A DNA stretch of 64,000 nt, from contig NZ_SMAR01000001.1 of the NCBI RefSeq assembly GCF_004342225.1, positions 124,001-188,000 of the forward strand, in the 5' to 3' direction. Position numbers and translations under genes: made by a program. The notes under the pieces are model-generated. The model did not search any database and was not told where the DNA came from. It was given only the letters and a program-made list of their open reading frames with translations. Numbering within the stretch: position 1 is the stretch's first letter; each line of letters starts with the position of its first letter. This stretch comes from Martelella mediterranea. GTDB taxonomy: Bacteria; Pseudomonadota; Alphaproteobacteria; Rhizobiales; Rhizobiaceae. Shown in pieces: positions 26,411 to 37,779 of this stretch.

Positions 26411-27388
26411 CTACTCCGCAGCCGCCAGGGTTCCGGCTTTCTGGCTGGTCAAAAAGCGTTCTGCTTCAAGGGCTGCCATACAGCCCATTCCGGCGGCTGT
26501 CACCGCCTGACGATAATTATCGTCTGTCACATCGCCCGCACCGAAGACACCTTCAATACTGGTTCTTGTCGTGCCCGGTTCTGTCCACAGGTAACCGTTC
26601 GGTTTCAGTTCCAGCTGGTCTTTAATCAGATCCACTTGCGGTGCATGGCCAATGGCGACGAAAACCCCGTCAGTGTCCAGTGTCTTCTCTTCGCCGGTTT
26701 TGGCGTTTTTCAGGCGCACCCCGGTTACCGATGGCGGAAGCGGCGGCACGGCTGCTGTTCCTGTGATTTCCTCAACCGTATGGTTCCAGATGATCTTGAC
26801 GTTTTCCATCGCAAACAAACGCTTTTGAAGAATCTTTTCAGCGCGGAACGCATCGCGGCGATGCACGACCGTTACGGATTTGGCGATATTGGCCAGATAA
26901 AGCGCCTCTTCGACGGCGGAGTTACCGCCACCAACAACCACCACATCCTTATTGCGGTAGAAAAAGCCATCGCATGTTGCGCAGGCCGAGACGCCACCGC
27001 CGTTGAATTTCTGCTCGCTTTCCAGACCAAGCCATTTGGCCTGAGCGCCGGTCGCCAGAATAACCGTATCCGCAGTCCAGGTCTCGCCGGAATCCGTCGT
27101 CGCCGTAAATGGGCGCCTGGAAAGGTCGAGGTGATTGACGACATCATTGACGATGTCTGCTCCGACATTTTCTGCCTGGGCCAGCATTTGTTCCATCAGC
27201 CAGGGACCCTGTATAGGGTCGGCAAAACCGGGATAGTTCTCCACGTCTGTTGTGATCGTCAGCTGGCCACCCTGTTCCAGTCCGGCGATAAGTGTCGTCT
27301 TCATCATCGCACGGGCTGCATAAATCGCAGCGGTGTAGCCGGCCGGGCCGGAGCCAATGATCAAAACCTGCGTGTGATGGTTGGTCAT
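26411..27388 (-). CDS. trxB: Thioredoxin reductase
   Basis: 325-residue FAD-dependent enzyme reducing thioredoxin with NADPH. FAD-binding GSGPAGYTAAIYAAR near residue 12, redox pair C136-A-T-C139 in SACATCDGFF, NADPH-binding GGGNSAVEEALYL near 153, and C-terminal GVFGAGDVTDDNYRQAVTAAGMGCMAA. AAGGA precedes the ATG. Coupled with lsrB downstream, so redox enzyme and redox-related regulator are coexpressed. Confidence 0.97.
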   Translation of the reverse strand: MTNHHTQVLIIGSGPAGYTAAIYAARAMMKTTLIAGLEQGGQLTITTDVENYPGFADPIQGPWLMEQMLAQAENVGADIVNDVVNHLDLSRRPFTATTDSGETWTADTVILATGAQAKWLGLESEQKFNGGGVSACATCDGFFYRNKDVVVVGGGNSAVEEALYLANIAKSVTVVHRRDAFRAEKILQKRLFAMENVKIIWNHTVEEITGTAAVPPLPPSVTGVRLKNAKTGEEKTLDTDGVFVAIGHAPQVDLIKDQLELKPNGYLWTEPGTTRTSIEGVFGAGDVTDDNYRQAVTAAGMGCMAALEAERFLTSQKAGTLAAAE

Positions 27389-27613
27389 GCGTAATCCTTG
27401 GGTTCAGCGCTCAACACGTCTTAATGGAATCGCCTGCGCCGATTTATATTCTCTCAGCTTCCATTTATGGCCGGACCGGCGGCAGATTCAAGGCCGGAGG
27501 TAAACCTACCAACAGTCGATTTCAATTGGTTGAAAGAATCATGCTGATTGTTGTAATTATATTGCGCATAGCCGCTCTTTCGGGCGAGTACACCGCAATT
27601 TAAGGAATATTTC

Positions 27614-28078
27614 ATGCGCGCCGATCTCGATGTCGTTGATCTCAGGATTTTGCGTGAGCTTCAGCGCGATGGACGTATGACCAATGTTGAACTCGCCGAA
27701 CGGGTTGGTATTTCGGCTCCGCCCTGCCTGCGCCGTGTGCGCCGGCTGGAGGAGGCTGGCATCATAGAGGGCTATAATGCCATGCTGAATGCCCCGAAGC
27801 TTGGCTATGATCTTGTCGCCTTCTGTATGGTTGGACTCAAGCATCAGTCTGAAACCGAGCTCAAATCCTTCGCGCAGGCTACATCGGACTGGTCAATGGT
27901 GCGGCAGGCTTGGATGACGTCGGGGGAGACGGACTTTCTGCTGCATTGTGTTGCGGAAAACCTGATGCAGTTTCAGGACTTCGTGATTGAGGTGCTGACG
28001 GCGAATGCCCATGTCGATACCGTGCGCACCATGCTGACGATCCGCCAGGTAAAGAAAGAAGGGCTGGTCGCTATTTGA
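27614..28078 (+). CDS. lrp: Lrp/AsnC-family transcriptional regulator
   Basis: 154 residues with a helix-turn-helix (LDVVDLRILRELQRDGRMTNVELAERVGISAPPCLRRVRRLEEAGII) and a C-terminal RAM/AsnC ligand domain that forms octamers in the family. AAGGAA lies 8 bases before the ATG. Divergent from trxB across 225 bp; an inverted TTGCG...CGCAA pair in that gap close to its start may serve autoregulation. Effector, commonly leucine or another amino acid, cannot be read from sequence. Confidence 0.92.
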   Translation: MRADLDVVDLRILRELQRDGRMTNVELAERVGISAPPCLRRVRRLEEAGIIEGYNAMLNAPKLGYDLVAFCMVGLKHQSETELKSFAQATSDWSMVRQAWMTSGETDFLLHCVAENLMQFQDFVIEVLTANAHVDTVRTMLTIRQVKKEGLVAI

Positions 28079-28200
28079 GTGCGCTGCGGCCATCTGTCCT
28101 GACTGAGGGGTAAATACCAGCCACTTCGCCTTGCGGTTCTTTCGGGTTCCTGTCATGTCAAAGCCATGAACCGCCTCTCATACATTCTGTGGATTTTTTC

Positions 28201-29373
28201 ATGACCGTTCTCGCCCTTCAAAGCGTGACTGCACGCCTTAACGCGCTCACCGAAGATGGAAGCCTGAAGGCCGATGGGGCGCAACTGGCTGTCGCTGAGA
28301 AGCTTGATCATATTCTGGGTGCACTTGCCGACGCTCCGGAAAAGAAGAATGGCGGCTTGCTATCCCGTATTCTGGGTAAAACGCGCAAACCCGGTGGGCC
28401 TGTCGTTCCGGGGCTATACGTCCACGGCTCTGTCGGGCGCGGCAAGACCATGCTCATGGATATGTTTTTCGATGTCGCGCCGATTGAAGATAAGCGCAGG
28501 GCGCATTTTCATGAATTCATGGCCGATGTGCAGGACCGGATTAATGCCTACCGCCGCAAACTGAAGGCCGGTGAAGTCAAGAAGCCCGACCCTGTACCGC
28601 CTGTTGCTGATGATATTATCGCGGAAGCGCGGCTGCTGTGCTTTGATGAGTTCACGGTCACCGACATTGCCGATGCGATGATCCTGTCGCGGCTTTTCTC
28701 CGCCCTTTTTGAGCGGGGCTGTGTACTCGTCGCGACCTCGAATCTCGCGCCCGATGATCTCTACAAGGATGGCCTCAACCGCGGGCTTTTCCTGCCCTTT
28801 ATTGACATCCTGAAGGTCAATGTCACGGTAACGACACTCGATTCCGATACCGACTACCGCATGGAGAAGTTTGAGAGCCGCCCCGTTTACATGACGCCGC
28901 TCAACGATGAGACCCGGCAGAATATGGAAGAAAGCTGGATGCATCTGACGCGTGGGCGTGACGGTGAACCGGCTTCAGTGGAAGTGCGCGGCCGCATGCT
29001 TTATGTGCCGAAGGCCTGCGACAGCTTTGCCCGATTTTCGTTTTCCGATCTTTGTGAAAGCCCGCTCGCAGCAGCGGATTACATGGCGATTACACGCCGG
29101 TTCTCGACAGTCTTTATTGAGGGTGTACCGATTTTGGAGGCTGAACGGCGCAATGAAATCAAGCGCTTTATCATTCTGATCGATACGCTTTATGATCGCC
29201 ACATTCGTGCCGTCATTTCTGCGGCTGCCATGCCGGAGGAACTTCTGGTTGTGCGGCAGGGGCGTGAAGGGTTTGAATTTGATCGCACGGTTTCACGACT
29301 TTTTGAAATGAGAAGTGCCGATTATCTTGCGGCGCACAAGGAGAAATGGGGCGAAATAGGTGAATTATCCTAA
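28201..29373 (+). CDS. zapE: AFG1/ZapE-family ATPase
   Basis: 390-residue P-loop ATPase of the AFG1/ZapE family: Walker [13 protein letters not shown], the HFHEFM block and Walker [19 protein letters not shown] with sensor region [25 protein letters not shown]. ZapE acts at the division ring under stress in E. coli; the mitochondrial homologue helps turn over respiratory subunits. ATG 28201 is used; GTG 28189 adds only four residues. It sits directly upstream of mdh, as in Brucella and rhizobia, separated by 158 bp containing an 8-bp stem (29408-29415 / 29436-29443). Confidence 0.93.
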   Translation: MTVLALQSVTARLNALTEDGSLKADGAQLAVAEKLDHILGALADAPEKKNGGLLSRILGKTRKPGGPVVPGLYVHGSVGRGKTMLMDMFFDVAPIEDKRRAHFHEFMADVQDRINAYRRKLKAGEVKKPDPVPPVADDIIAEARLLCFDEFTVTDIADAMILSRLFSALFERGCVLVATSNLAPDDLYKDGLNRGLFLPFIDILKVNVTVTTLDSDTDYRMEKFESRPVYMTPLNDETRQNMEESWMHLTRGRDGEPASVEVRGRMLYVPKACDSFARFSFSDLCESPLAAADYMAITRRFSTVFIEGVPILEAERRNEIKRFIILIDTLYDRHIRAVISAAAMPEELLVVRQGREGFEFDRTVSRLFEMRSADYLAAHKEKWGEIGELS

Positions 29374-29495
29374 AAATTTTTACGTAAAAGTAAATAAAAA
29401 TGGATATAACCGATTGAAAATATTGGCTTCGGAAAAATCGGTTGAATTTTAGCTCCATTGCCGATATCCCAAGCCGGACATTTGGCGGACCTTGA

Positions 29496-30494
<999 letters not shown>

Positions 30495-30539
30495 GTGATT
30501 TCGAAAAAAATCCCATTCTTTTAAGAGGACGGATATCTG

Positions 30540-31736
30540 ATGAATATTCATGAATATCAGGCCAAAGCCCTGCTGAAGGGCTACGGCGCGCCGGTTGCTG
30601 ACGGTGTCGCCATCCTGAGCGCCGACGAGGTCGATGCTGCCGTCGGCAAGCTGCCTGGTCCCCTTTATGTTGTTAAGAGCCAGATCCACGCCGGTGGCCG
30701 CGGCAAGGGCAAGTTCAAGGAACTGCCGGCTGACGCAAAGGGCGGCGTTCGCCTCGCCAAATCGGCCGACGAGGTCAAGGCCTTCGTTAACGAGATGCTC
30801 GGCAACACGCTGGTCACAAAGCAGACCGGCCCCGCCGGTAAGCAGGTCAACCGCCTCTATATTGAAGACGGCGCCGATATCGATCGTGAGCTTTACTGCT
30901 CGCTCCTGGTTGACCGCACGGTCGGCCAGGTCGCTTTCGTGGTTTCCACCGAAGGCGGCATGGACATCGAGACCGTGGCTGAGGAAACGCCTGACAAGAT
31001 CGTCACCGTTGCGATTGACCCGGAAGCCGGTGTGACCGCTGAAAACATCAAGACGCTGAATGAAGCGCTGAAGCTTGAAGGCGACGCGGCCAAGGACGGC
31101 GAAGCGCTGTTCCCGATCCTCTACAAGGCCTTTGTCGAAAAGGACATGAGCCTTCTGGAGATCAACCCGCTGATCGTTATGGAAAACGGTCATCTGCGCG
31201 TTCTTGACGCCAAGGTCTCCTTCGATGGCAATGCGCTCTTCCGTCACGACGATATCCGCGAACTGCGCGATACGACCGAAGAAGACGCCAAGGAAATCGA
31301 GGCCTCCAAGTATGACCTCGCCTATGTTGCGCTGGACGGCAATATCGGCTGCATGGTCAATGGCGCCGGTCTTGCCATGGCAACAATGGACATCATCAAG
31401 CTCTATGGTGCCGAGCCTGCAAACTTCCTCGACGTCGGTGGCGGCGCTTCGAAGGAAAAGGTCACGGCAGCCTTCAAGATCATCACGGCCGATCCGGCGG
31501 TGAAGGGCATTCTGGTCAACATCTTCGGTGGCATCATGCGTTGTGATGTGATCGCTGAAGGCGTGATTGCGGCCGTGAAGGAAGTTGGTCTGCAGGTTCC
31601 GCTGGTTGTCCGTCTTGAGGGCACGAATGTGGAAATCGGCAAGAAGCTGATCAACGAATCCGGCCTCAACGTGATCGCCGCTGACGATCTCGATGATGCC
31701 GCTCAGAAAATCGTAAGCGCCGTTAAGGAGGCTTGA
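30540..31736 (+). CDS. sucC: Succinyl-CoA synthetase beta subunit
   Basis: 398-residue ADP-forming subunit, full length. ATP-grasp domain at the N-terminus ([32 protein letters not shown]) and CoA-ligase domain with [16 protein letters not shown] near the C-terminus. Converts succinyl-CoA to succinate with ATP formation together with SucD. The stop is 7 bases before the sucD start. AAGAGGA lies upstream of the ATG. Confidence 0.97.
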   Translation: MNIHEYQAKALLKGYGAPVADGVAILSADEVDAAVGKLPGPLYVVKSQIHAGGRGKGKFKELPADAKGGVRLAKSADEVKAFVNEMLGNTLVTKQTGPAGKQVNRLYIEDGADIDRELYCSLLVDRTVGQVAFVVSTEGGMDIETVAEETPDKIVTVAIDPEAGVTAENIKTLNEALKLEGDAAKDGEALFPILYKAFVEKDMSLLEINPLIVMENGHLRVLDAKVSFDGNALFRHDDIRELRDTTEEDAKEIEASKYDLAYVALDGNIGCMVNGAGLAMATMDIIKLYGAEPANFLDVGGGASKEKVTAAFKIITADPAVKGILVNIFGGIMRCDVIAEGVIAAVKEVGLQVPLVVRLEGTNVEIGKKLINESGLNVIAADDLDDAAQKIVSAVKEA

Positions 31737-31743
31737 GGAACCC

Positions 31744-32649
31744 ATGTCTATTCTGGTCAATAAAGACACCAAGGTTCTGGTTCAGGGCCTGACCGGCAAG
31801 ACCGGTACGTTTCACACCGAGCAGGCGCTGGCCTATTACGGCACCAAGATGGTCGGCGGTATCCACCCGAAAAAGGGTGGCACCGAATGGTCATCCGGTG
31901 TTGATGGCACTGCTTTGCCAATCTTCGCTTCCGTTGCTGAAGGCAAGGAAAAGACCGGCGCTGATGCGTCCGTGATCTACGTTCCGCCGGCAGGCGCGGG
32001 CGCTGCGATCCTGGAAGCGATCGAAGCCGAAATTCCGCTGATCGTCTGCATCACCGAGGGTATCCCGGTTGCAGATATGGTGAAGGTCAAGGCACGGCTT
32101 GAGAAGTCGAATTCGCGGCTGATCGGCCCGAACTGCCCGGGCGTTCTGACGCCGGAAGAATGCAAGATCGGCATTATGCCGGGCTCGATCTTCTCCAAGG
32201 GGTCGGTCGGTGTCTTGTCGCGTTCGGGCACGCTCACCTATGAAGCCGTGTTCCAGACCACCAATGAAGGGCTCGGCCAGACAACGGCTGTCGGCATCGG
32301 CGGCGATCCGGTCAAGGGCACCGAGTTCATCGACATGCTGGAAATGTTCCTCGCCGACGATGCGACCGAATCGATCATCATGATCGGCGAAATCGGCGGT
32401 TCGGCTGAAGAAGAAGCAGCCCAGTTCCTGAAGGACGAGGCCAAGAAGGGCCGCAAGAAGCCGGTGGTTGGCTTTATTGCAGGCCGCACAGCCCCTCCCG
32501 GCCGCACGATGGGCCATGCCGGTGCTGTGATCTCCGGCGGCAAGGGCGGCGCAGAAGACAAGATCGAGGCGATGGAATCGGCTGGCATCAAGGTGTCGCC
32601 TTCTCCGGCCCGTCTCGGCAAGACGCTGGTTGAACTCCTGAAGGGCTGA
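31744..32649 (+). CDS. sucD: Succinyl-CoA synthetase alpha subunit
   Basis: 301 residues with CoA-binding N-terminal Rossmann domain ([22 protein letters not shown]-like start), GPNCPGVL, and the phosphohistidine His258 in [12 protein letters not shown] that shuttles the phosphoryl group. Its AGGAGGC site overlaps the end of sucC, so the two are coupled. A strong hairpin follows 20 bases after the stop. Confidence 0.97.
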   Translation: MSILVNKDTKVLVQGLTGKTGTFHTEQALAYYGTKMVGGIHPKKGGTEWSSGVDGTALPIFASVAEGKEKTGADASVIYVPPAGAGAAILEAIEAEIPLIVCITEGIPVADMVKVKARLEKSNSRLIGPNCPGVLTPEECKIGIMPGSIFSKGSVGVLSRSGTLTYEAVFQTTNEGLGQTTAVGIGGDPVKGTEFIDMLEMFLADDATESIIMIGEIGGSAEEEAAQFLKDEAKKGRKKPVVGFIAGRTAPPGRTMGHAGAVISGGKGGAEDKIEAMESAGIKVSPSPARLGKTLVELLKG

Positions 32650-32669
32650 GCCAGATAATGATCAAGATA

Positions 32670-32700
32670 CCGTGATGGCGGCCTCAGGTCGCCATCACGG
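32670..32700 (+). terminator. Hairpin between sucD and sucA
   Basis: Perfect 11-bp stem CCGTGATGGCG (32670-32680) / CGCCATCACGG (32690-32700), 9-base loop, without a T-run. Likely a processing or partial termination element separating mdh-sucCD from sucAB output. Confidence 0.6.
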
Positions 32701-32819
32701 ATTTGCCGTTTCGACTTGCTGCGGTCATGATCGCAGTCGAATGGTTTTCATCCGATGGCCGGCATGTTCGGACCATCTGTTAAAAATGCGGGAGGCGGAC
32801 GCGATCCGCTCAGGTGCAC

Positions 32820-35804
32820 ATGGCAAGGCAAGAAGCCAACGAACAATTCCTTCTGACGTCTTTTCTCGACGGCGCCAACGCGAATTATATCGAGCAGCTT
32901 TACGCAGCTTATGAAGATAATCCGAACTCTGTTTCAGAAGAGTGGCGGTCTTTCTTCAAATCGCTGGGCGACGAGCCGGATGCGGTCAAAAAGGCAGCAG
33001 GCGGTGCTTCGTGGAAGAAAGACAACTGGCCGGTTAAGCCAAGCGACGAACTGACAGCGGCGCTCGATGGCAACTGGCATGACGTGGAAAAAGTCGTCGA
33101 GCAGAAGATCAAGGACAAGGCGGCCGCCGGTGGCAGTGCGATCTCGAATGAAGATGTGCTGCGTGCAACCCGCGATTCTGTCCGCGCTTTGATGATGATC
33201 CGCGCATTTCGCATGCGTGGTCACCTTCATGCCAAGCTTGATCCGCTCAGCCTGGCAGGCATGGCGGACGACGATTACAACGAATTGTCGCCGCAGGCAT
33301 ACGGCTTCACCGATGCCGATATGGATCGCCCGATTTTCATCGACAATGTTCTGGGGCTGGAATATGCCACGATCCCGGAAATGGTCGATATCCTGAAGCG
33401 TACCTATTGCACGACGCTTGGCGTCGAATTCATGCACATTTCCAATCCGGAAGAAAAATCCTGGATTCAGGAGCGTATTGAAGGCCCGGAAAAGGGCATC
33501 TTCTTCACGGAGATGGGCAAAAAGGCTATTCTTCAGAAGCTGGTTGAAGCCGAAGGTTTCGAAAAATTTCTCGATACCAAATACAAGGGCACCAAGCGTT
33601 TTGGCCTTGATGGCGCAGAATCGCTGATCCCGGCTCTGGAGCAGATCATAAAGCGCGGCGGTTCGCTGGGGCTGGAAGAGATCGTTCTGGGCATGCCGCA
33701 TCGCGGACGCCTCAATGTCCTCTCGCAGGTGATGGCAAAAACGCACCGTGCGATTTTCCATGAGTTCAAGGGTGGTTCCTTCAAGCCTGATGACGTTGAA
33801 GGTTCCGGTGACGTGAAGTACCACCTTGGTGCTTCCTCAGACCGTGAGTTCGATGGCAACAATGTTCACCTGTCGTTGACAGCCAATCCGTCGCATCTGG
33901 AAATCGTTGATCCGGTGGTCATGGGTAAGGCCCGTGCGAAGCAGGATATCATCGCCACCCGTCGCGAAGGCGAGGTCGTTCCGCTTTCAGAACGCGCCAA
34001 GGTTATGCCGCTTCTGCTGCACGGTGATGCCGCGTTTGCCGGTCAGGGCGTGGTTGCAGAAATCCTCGGCCTTTCCGGCCTGCGTGGTCATCGCGTTGCC
34101 GGCACAGTGCATTTCATCGTCAACAATCAGATCGGCTTTACCACGAACCCGGCCTTCTCGCGTTCGTCGCCCTATCCCTCTGACGTTGCCAAGATGATCG
34201 AAGCGCCGATCTTCCATGTGAACGGTGATGATCCCGAGGCGGTGGTCTATGCGGCCAAGGTTGCGACCGAATTCCGCATGAAATTCCACAAGCCGGTCGT
34301 GATCGATATGTTCTGCTATCGTCGTTTCGGCCATAACGAGGGCGATGAACCTGCATTCACGCAGCCGAAGATGTACAAGGTCATTCGCGGCCATAAGGTT
34401 GTGACCGATCTTTACGCTGATCGCCTGATCGAAGAAGGTCTGCTGACCAAGGAAGAATTCGATAGGATGCGTGCCGACTGGCGCGAGTTTCTCGGTCAGG
34501 AGTTCGAAGCGGGGCAGTCCTACAAGCCAAACAAGGCCGACTGGCTCGACGGTGAATGGTCCGGTCTGCGTACGGCGGATAATGCCGATGAGCTGCGTCG
34601 TGGAAAGACATCCATGCCGATGAAAACGCTGAAGGAGGTCGGGCAGAAACTGACCGAGGTTCCGGAAGGCTTCCACGTTCACAAGACGGTCAAGCGTTTC
34701 CTCGACAACCGTTCCAAGATGATGGAAACCGGTGAGGGCATCGACTGGGCGATGGCTGAAGCGCTCGCTTTTGGCGCTCTTTGCCATGAAGGCTTCAAGG
34801 TGCGTCTGTCCGGTCAGGATTCCGAACGCGGCACATTCTCGCAACGCCATTCGGTTCTTTATGATCAGGAAAGCGAAGATCGCTATATCCCGCTTCAGAA
34901 CATCCGTCCCGGTCAGGGCCGTTACGAGGTCATCAATTCGATGCTCTCTGAAGAGGCGGTGCTTGGTTTCGAATATGGATATTCGCTCGCACGTCCGAAT
35001 GCACTGACGTTGTGGGAAGCCCAGTTCGGCGACTTCGCCAATGGCGCGCAAGTGGTATTCGATCAGTTCATCTCGTCGGGTGAGCGCAAATGGCTCAGAA
35101 TGTCGGGTCTCGTCTGCCTCCTGCCACATGGCTATGAGGGGCAGGGGCCTGAGCACTCTTCGGCACGCCTTGAACGCTGGCTGCAGCTTTGCGCGGAAGA
35201 TAACATGCAGGTTGCCAATGTGACGACGCCTGCCAACTACTTCCACATTCTGCGCCGGCAGCTGAAGCGTGACTTCCGCAAACCGCTGATCCTGATGACG
35301 CCGAAGTCTCTGCTGCGTCACAAGCGGGCACAGTCGAAGCTGTCCGAGATGGCCGGTGAAACCGCCTTCCATCGTCTGTTGTGGGACGACGCGGTTGAGA
35401 ATGACACGCCAATCAAACTGGTGAAGGATTCCAAAATCCGTCGTGTGGTTCTGTGCTCGGGCAAGGTCTATTACGATCTGTTCGAAGAGCGTGAAAAGCG
35501 CGGTATCGACGATGTGTACCTGCTGCGTGTCGAACAGCTTTATCCGTTCCCGGCAAAGGCGCTCATCAACATGCTGTCACGGTTCAAGAATGCCGAGATG
35601 GTCTGGTGTCAGGAAGAGCCGAAGAATATGGGCGCATGGTCGTTCATCGAGCCATACCTGGAATGGGTTTTGACGCATATCGACGCCAAGCACAGCCGCG
35701 TGCGTTATGCTGGCCGCCCGGCATCTGCATCTCCGGCAACCGGCCTCATGTCGCGCCACCTTGCACAGCTTTCAGCATTCCTTGAAGATGCGCTTGGCGA
35801 ATAA
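32820..35804 (+). CDS. sucA: 2-oxoglutarate dehydrogenase E1 component
   Basis: Thiamine diphosphate-dependent decarboxylase of the 2-oxoglutarate dehydrogenase complex, 994 residues. N-terminal segment FLLTSFLDGANANYIEQLY (E2-binding region), MPHRGRLNVL, YHLGASSDREF, the NNQIGFTTNP thiamine-binding loop, and the C-terminal transketolase-like domain with SGQDSERGTFSQRHSVL and PHGYEGQGPEHSSARLER. Start at ATG 32820 with AGG close upstream; a GTG two codons before is in frame. Long similarity to Brucella SucA. 170 bp after sucD, 95 bp before sucB. Confidence 0.97.
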   Translation: MARQEANEQFLLTSFLDGANANYIEQLYAAYEDNPNSVSEEWRSFFKSLGDEPDAVKKAAGGASWKKDNWPVKPSDELTAALDGNWHDVEKVVEQKIKDKAAAGGSAISNEDVLRATRDSVRALMMIRAFRMRGHLHAKLDPLSLAGMADDDYNELSPQAYGFTDADMDRPIFIDNVLGLEYATIPEMVDILKRTYCTTLGVEFMHISNPEEKSWIQERIEGPEKGIFFTEMGKKAILQKLVEAEGFEKFLDTKYKGTKRFGLDGAESLIPALEQIIKRGGSLGLEEIVLGMPHRGRLNVLSQVMAKTHRAIFHEFKGGSFKPDDVEGSGDVKYHLGASSDREFDGNNVHLSLTANPSHLEIVDPVVMGKARAKQDIIATRREGEVVPLSERAKVMPLLLHGDAAFAGQGVVAEILGLSGLRGHRVAGTVHFIVNNQIGFTTNPAFSRSSPYPSDVAKMIEAPIFHVNGDDPEAVVYAAKVATEFRMKFHKPVVIDMFCYRRFGHNEGDEPAFTQPKMYKVIRGHKVVTDLYADRLIEEGLLTKEEFDRMRADWREFLGQEFEAGQSYKPNKADWLDGEWSGLRTADNADELRRGKTSMPMKTLKEVGQKLTEVPEGFHVHKTVKRFLDNRSKMMETGEGIDWAMAEALAFGALCHEGFKVRLSGQDSERGTFSQRHSVLYDQESEDRYIPLQNIRPGQGRYEVINSMLSEEAVLGFEYGYSLARPNALTLWEAQFGDFANGAQVVFDQFISSGERKWLRMSGLVCLLPHGYEGQGPEHSSARLERWLQLCAEDNMQVANVTTPANYFHILRRQLKRDFRKPLILMTPKSLLRHKRAQSKLSEMAGETAFHRLLWDDAVENDTPIKLVKDSKIRRVVLCSGKVYYDLFEEREKRGIDDVYLLRVEQLYPFPAKALINMLSRFKNAEMVWCQEEPKNMGAWSFIEPYLEWVLTHIDAKHSRVRYAGRPASASPATGLMSRHLAQLSAFLEDALGE

Positions 35805-35819
35805 CTTCAGAATGTAATA

Positions 35820-35840
35820 CAGGCCGGTCTGCCCGGCCTG
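35820..35840 (+). terminator. Hairpin between sucA and sucB
   Basis: Perfect 8-bp stem CAGGCCGG / CCGGCCTG with a 5-base loop, 15 bases after the sucA stop, no T-run. Likely stabilises the upstream message. Confidence 0.5.
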
Positions 35841-35899
35841 TCCAGCGCCCTTGAGGCGTTTAAGAAACGAGACACTTGTCAAAATCGGGACTTTTAGAA

Positions 35900-37126
35900 A
35901 TGGCCACTGAAATTCGCGTTCCCACTCTGGGTGAATCCGTTACCGAAGCCACGGTCGGCACCTGGTATAAAAAAGTCGGCGATGCGATTGCCGCCGATGA
36001 GCCGATCGTAGAGCTTGAAACCGACAAGGTGACGATCGAAGTGCCGGCGCCTGCCGCTGGTACGCTTTCGGAAATCACCGCACAGGAAGGCGAGACCGTG
36101 GAGCTGGATGCTCTTCTTGGCCAGATCGCCGAAGGTGAGGGCGCTGCTGCTGCTCCGACAGCAGACAAGAAAGAGGAAGCACCAAAGCAGGAAGAGGCCA
36201 AGGCTGAAAAGCCTGCTGAACCCTCCGGCTCGGATATGCCTGCCTCTCCGTCTGCATCCAAGATGATGGCTGAAAAGAATGTTTCCGCCGATCAGGTTGA
36301 AGGTTCCGGAAAGCGTGGGCAGATCCTTAAAGGCGATGTCATTTCAGCTGTTGCAAAGGGGACGTCTGCACCGGCTGCGCCTGCTTCCAAGGCACCGGCC
36401 CGCGCACCTTCGAAGGTTGAGGATGCTGACCGCGAAGAGCGCGTCAAGATGACCCGCTTGCGCCAGACGATTGCAAAGCGTCTGAAGGATGCACAGAACA
36501 CCGCGGCGATGCTGACCACCTATAACGAAGTCGACATGACTGCCGTTATGGAAATGCGCAAGAAGTACAAGGACCTGTTCCTGAAGAAGCACAATGTGAA
36601 GCTCGGCTTCATGGGCTTTTTTGCCAAGGCAGTCACCCATGCGCTCAAAGAGCTTCCTGCGGTTAATGCAGAGATCGATGGCACCGACATCATCTACAAG
36701 AATTTCTGCCATATCGGTGTTGCTGTTGGCACCGACAAGGGACTCGTCGTGCCGGTCGTTCGCGATGCCGACCAGATGTCGATTGCCGAGATCGAAGCCG
36801 AGATTGCGCGTCTGGCAAAGGCTGCCCGCAGCGGCGAGCTGTCCATGGCAGACATGCAGGGCGGGACGTTCACCATCACCAATGGTGGTGTGTACGGTTC
36901 GCTGATGTCGTCGCCGATCCTGAATGCGCCGCAGTCCGGCATTCTGGGTATGCACAAAATCCAGGAGCGTCCGATGGCGATCGGCGGTCAGGTCGTCATC
37001 CGTCCGATGATGTATCTGGCGCTGTCCTATGACCACCGCATGGTTGATGGTCAGGAGGCCGTGACCTTCCTCGTGCGCGTCAAGGAAAGCCTCGAAGATC
37101 CGGAACGCCTGGTTCTCGATCTTTAA
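35900..37126 (+). CDS. sucB: Dihydrolipoyllysine succinyltransferase (E2 of 2-oxoglutarate dehydrogenase)
   Basis: 408 residues with one lipoyl domain (lipoylated Lys43 in [13 protein letters not shown]), an Ala/Pro/Lys-rich linker (about 85-115), the peripheral subunit-binding domain ([29 protein letters not shown] region), a second linker, and the catalytic core ending in [15 protein letters not shown] with the catalytic histidine. I use ATG 35900, where [13 protein letters not shown] gives the standard E2 N-terminus; a TTG at 35876 is in frame. The E3 gene lpdA follows after two LysE-family genes. Confidence 0.96.
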   Translation: MATEIRVPTLGESVTEATVGTWYKKVGDAIAADEPIVELETDKVTIEVPAPAAGTLSEITAQEGETVELDALLGQIAEGEGAAAAPTADKKEEAPKQEEAKAEKPAEPSGSDMPASPSASKMMAEKNVSADQVEGSGKRGQILKGDVISAVAKGTSAPAAPASKAPARAPSKVEDADREERVKMTRLRQTIAKRLKDAQNTAAMLTTYNEVDMTAVMEMRKKYKDLFLKKHNVKLGFMGFFAKAVTHALKELPAVNAEIDGTDIIYKNFCHIGVAVGTDKGLVVPVVRDADQMSIAEIEAEIARLAKAARSGELSMADMQGGTFTITNGGVYGSLMSSPILNAPQSGILGMHKIQERPMAIGGQVVIRPMMYLALSYDHRMVDGQEAVTFLVRVKESLEDPERLVLDL

Positions 37127-37150
37127 TCACAAAATGGAAGGGGCAGGGCC

Positions 37151-37765
37151 ATGAGCATCGAGTTTTTGATAACCGCGCTGATTGTGGTCCTGGTCCCCGG
37201 AACGGGCGTGGTATATACACTCGCGACAGGTCTTTCTCAGGGGCGCATGGCATCTGTTGCCGCCGCGCTTGGGTGCACTTTGGGTATTGTTCCGGCTATC
37301 ATTGCCTCAGTTGCGGGTCTGGCTGCGTTGTTTCACACAAGCGCAGTGCTGTTTCAGTCTCTGAAGTTTGCAGGCGTGGCTTATCTGCTGTTCCTGGCTT
37401 GGCAGGCTCTGAAAGAGACTGGCTCTTTAGCGGTTTCGAATGCCCCCCGTGCAAAGCGCCCGTTATCCGCGATCATTCGTGACGGTTTTCTCCTGAATAT
37501 CCTAAATCCGAAATTATCCGTGTTCTTTTTGGCCTTCCTGCCGCAGTTTATCGAGCCCGGCGTTGAAAACCCGGTATTGGTTATGCTGCTGTTGTCGGCG
37601 TCGTTCATGGCCATGACGTTCATCGTTTTTGTGCTTTATGGACAATGTTCTGCGCTGCTGCGTCAGCGGGTCTTGTCGAGTGAACGGGCGATGACGTGGC
37701 TGCGCCGCAGTGTGGCTTTCGCATTCGCCGGTTTTGGCCTGAAGCTGGCCTTGTCACGGCAATAA
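37151..37765 (+). CDS. LysE/RhtB-family amino-acid exporter
   Basis: 204-residue membrane protein with about six helices and the N-terminal family motif VVLVPGTGVVYTLATGLSQGR (the PGP-like start of LysE/RhtB) and NILNPKLSVFFLAFLPQF. Exports an amino acid or homoserine lactone-like metabolite. 24 bp after sucB with AAGGGG before the ATG, so it can be transcribed with the suc genes. Paralogue follows. Confidence 0.88.
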   Translation: MSIEFLITALIVVLVPGTGVVYTLATGLSQGRMASVAAALGCTLGIVPAIIASVAGLAALFHTSAVLFQSLKFAGVAYLLFLAWQALKETGSLAVSNAPRAKRPLSAIIRDGFLLNILNPKLSVFFLAFLPQFIEPGVENPVLVMLLLSASFMAMTFIVFVLYGQCSALLRQRVLSSERAMTWLRRSVAFAFAGFGLKLALSRQ

Positions 37766-37779
37766 GGACGGTTCTGGCG

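Noticed and set aside
33987-35372. 461-codon open frame antisense to sucA
   Set aside because: Shadow of sucA; no initiation signal or domain.
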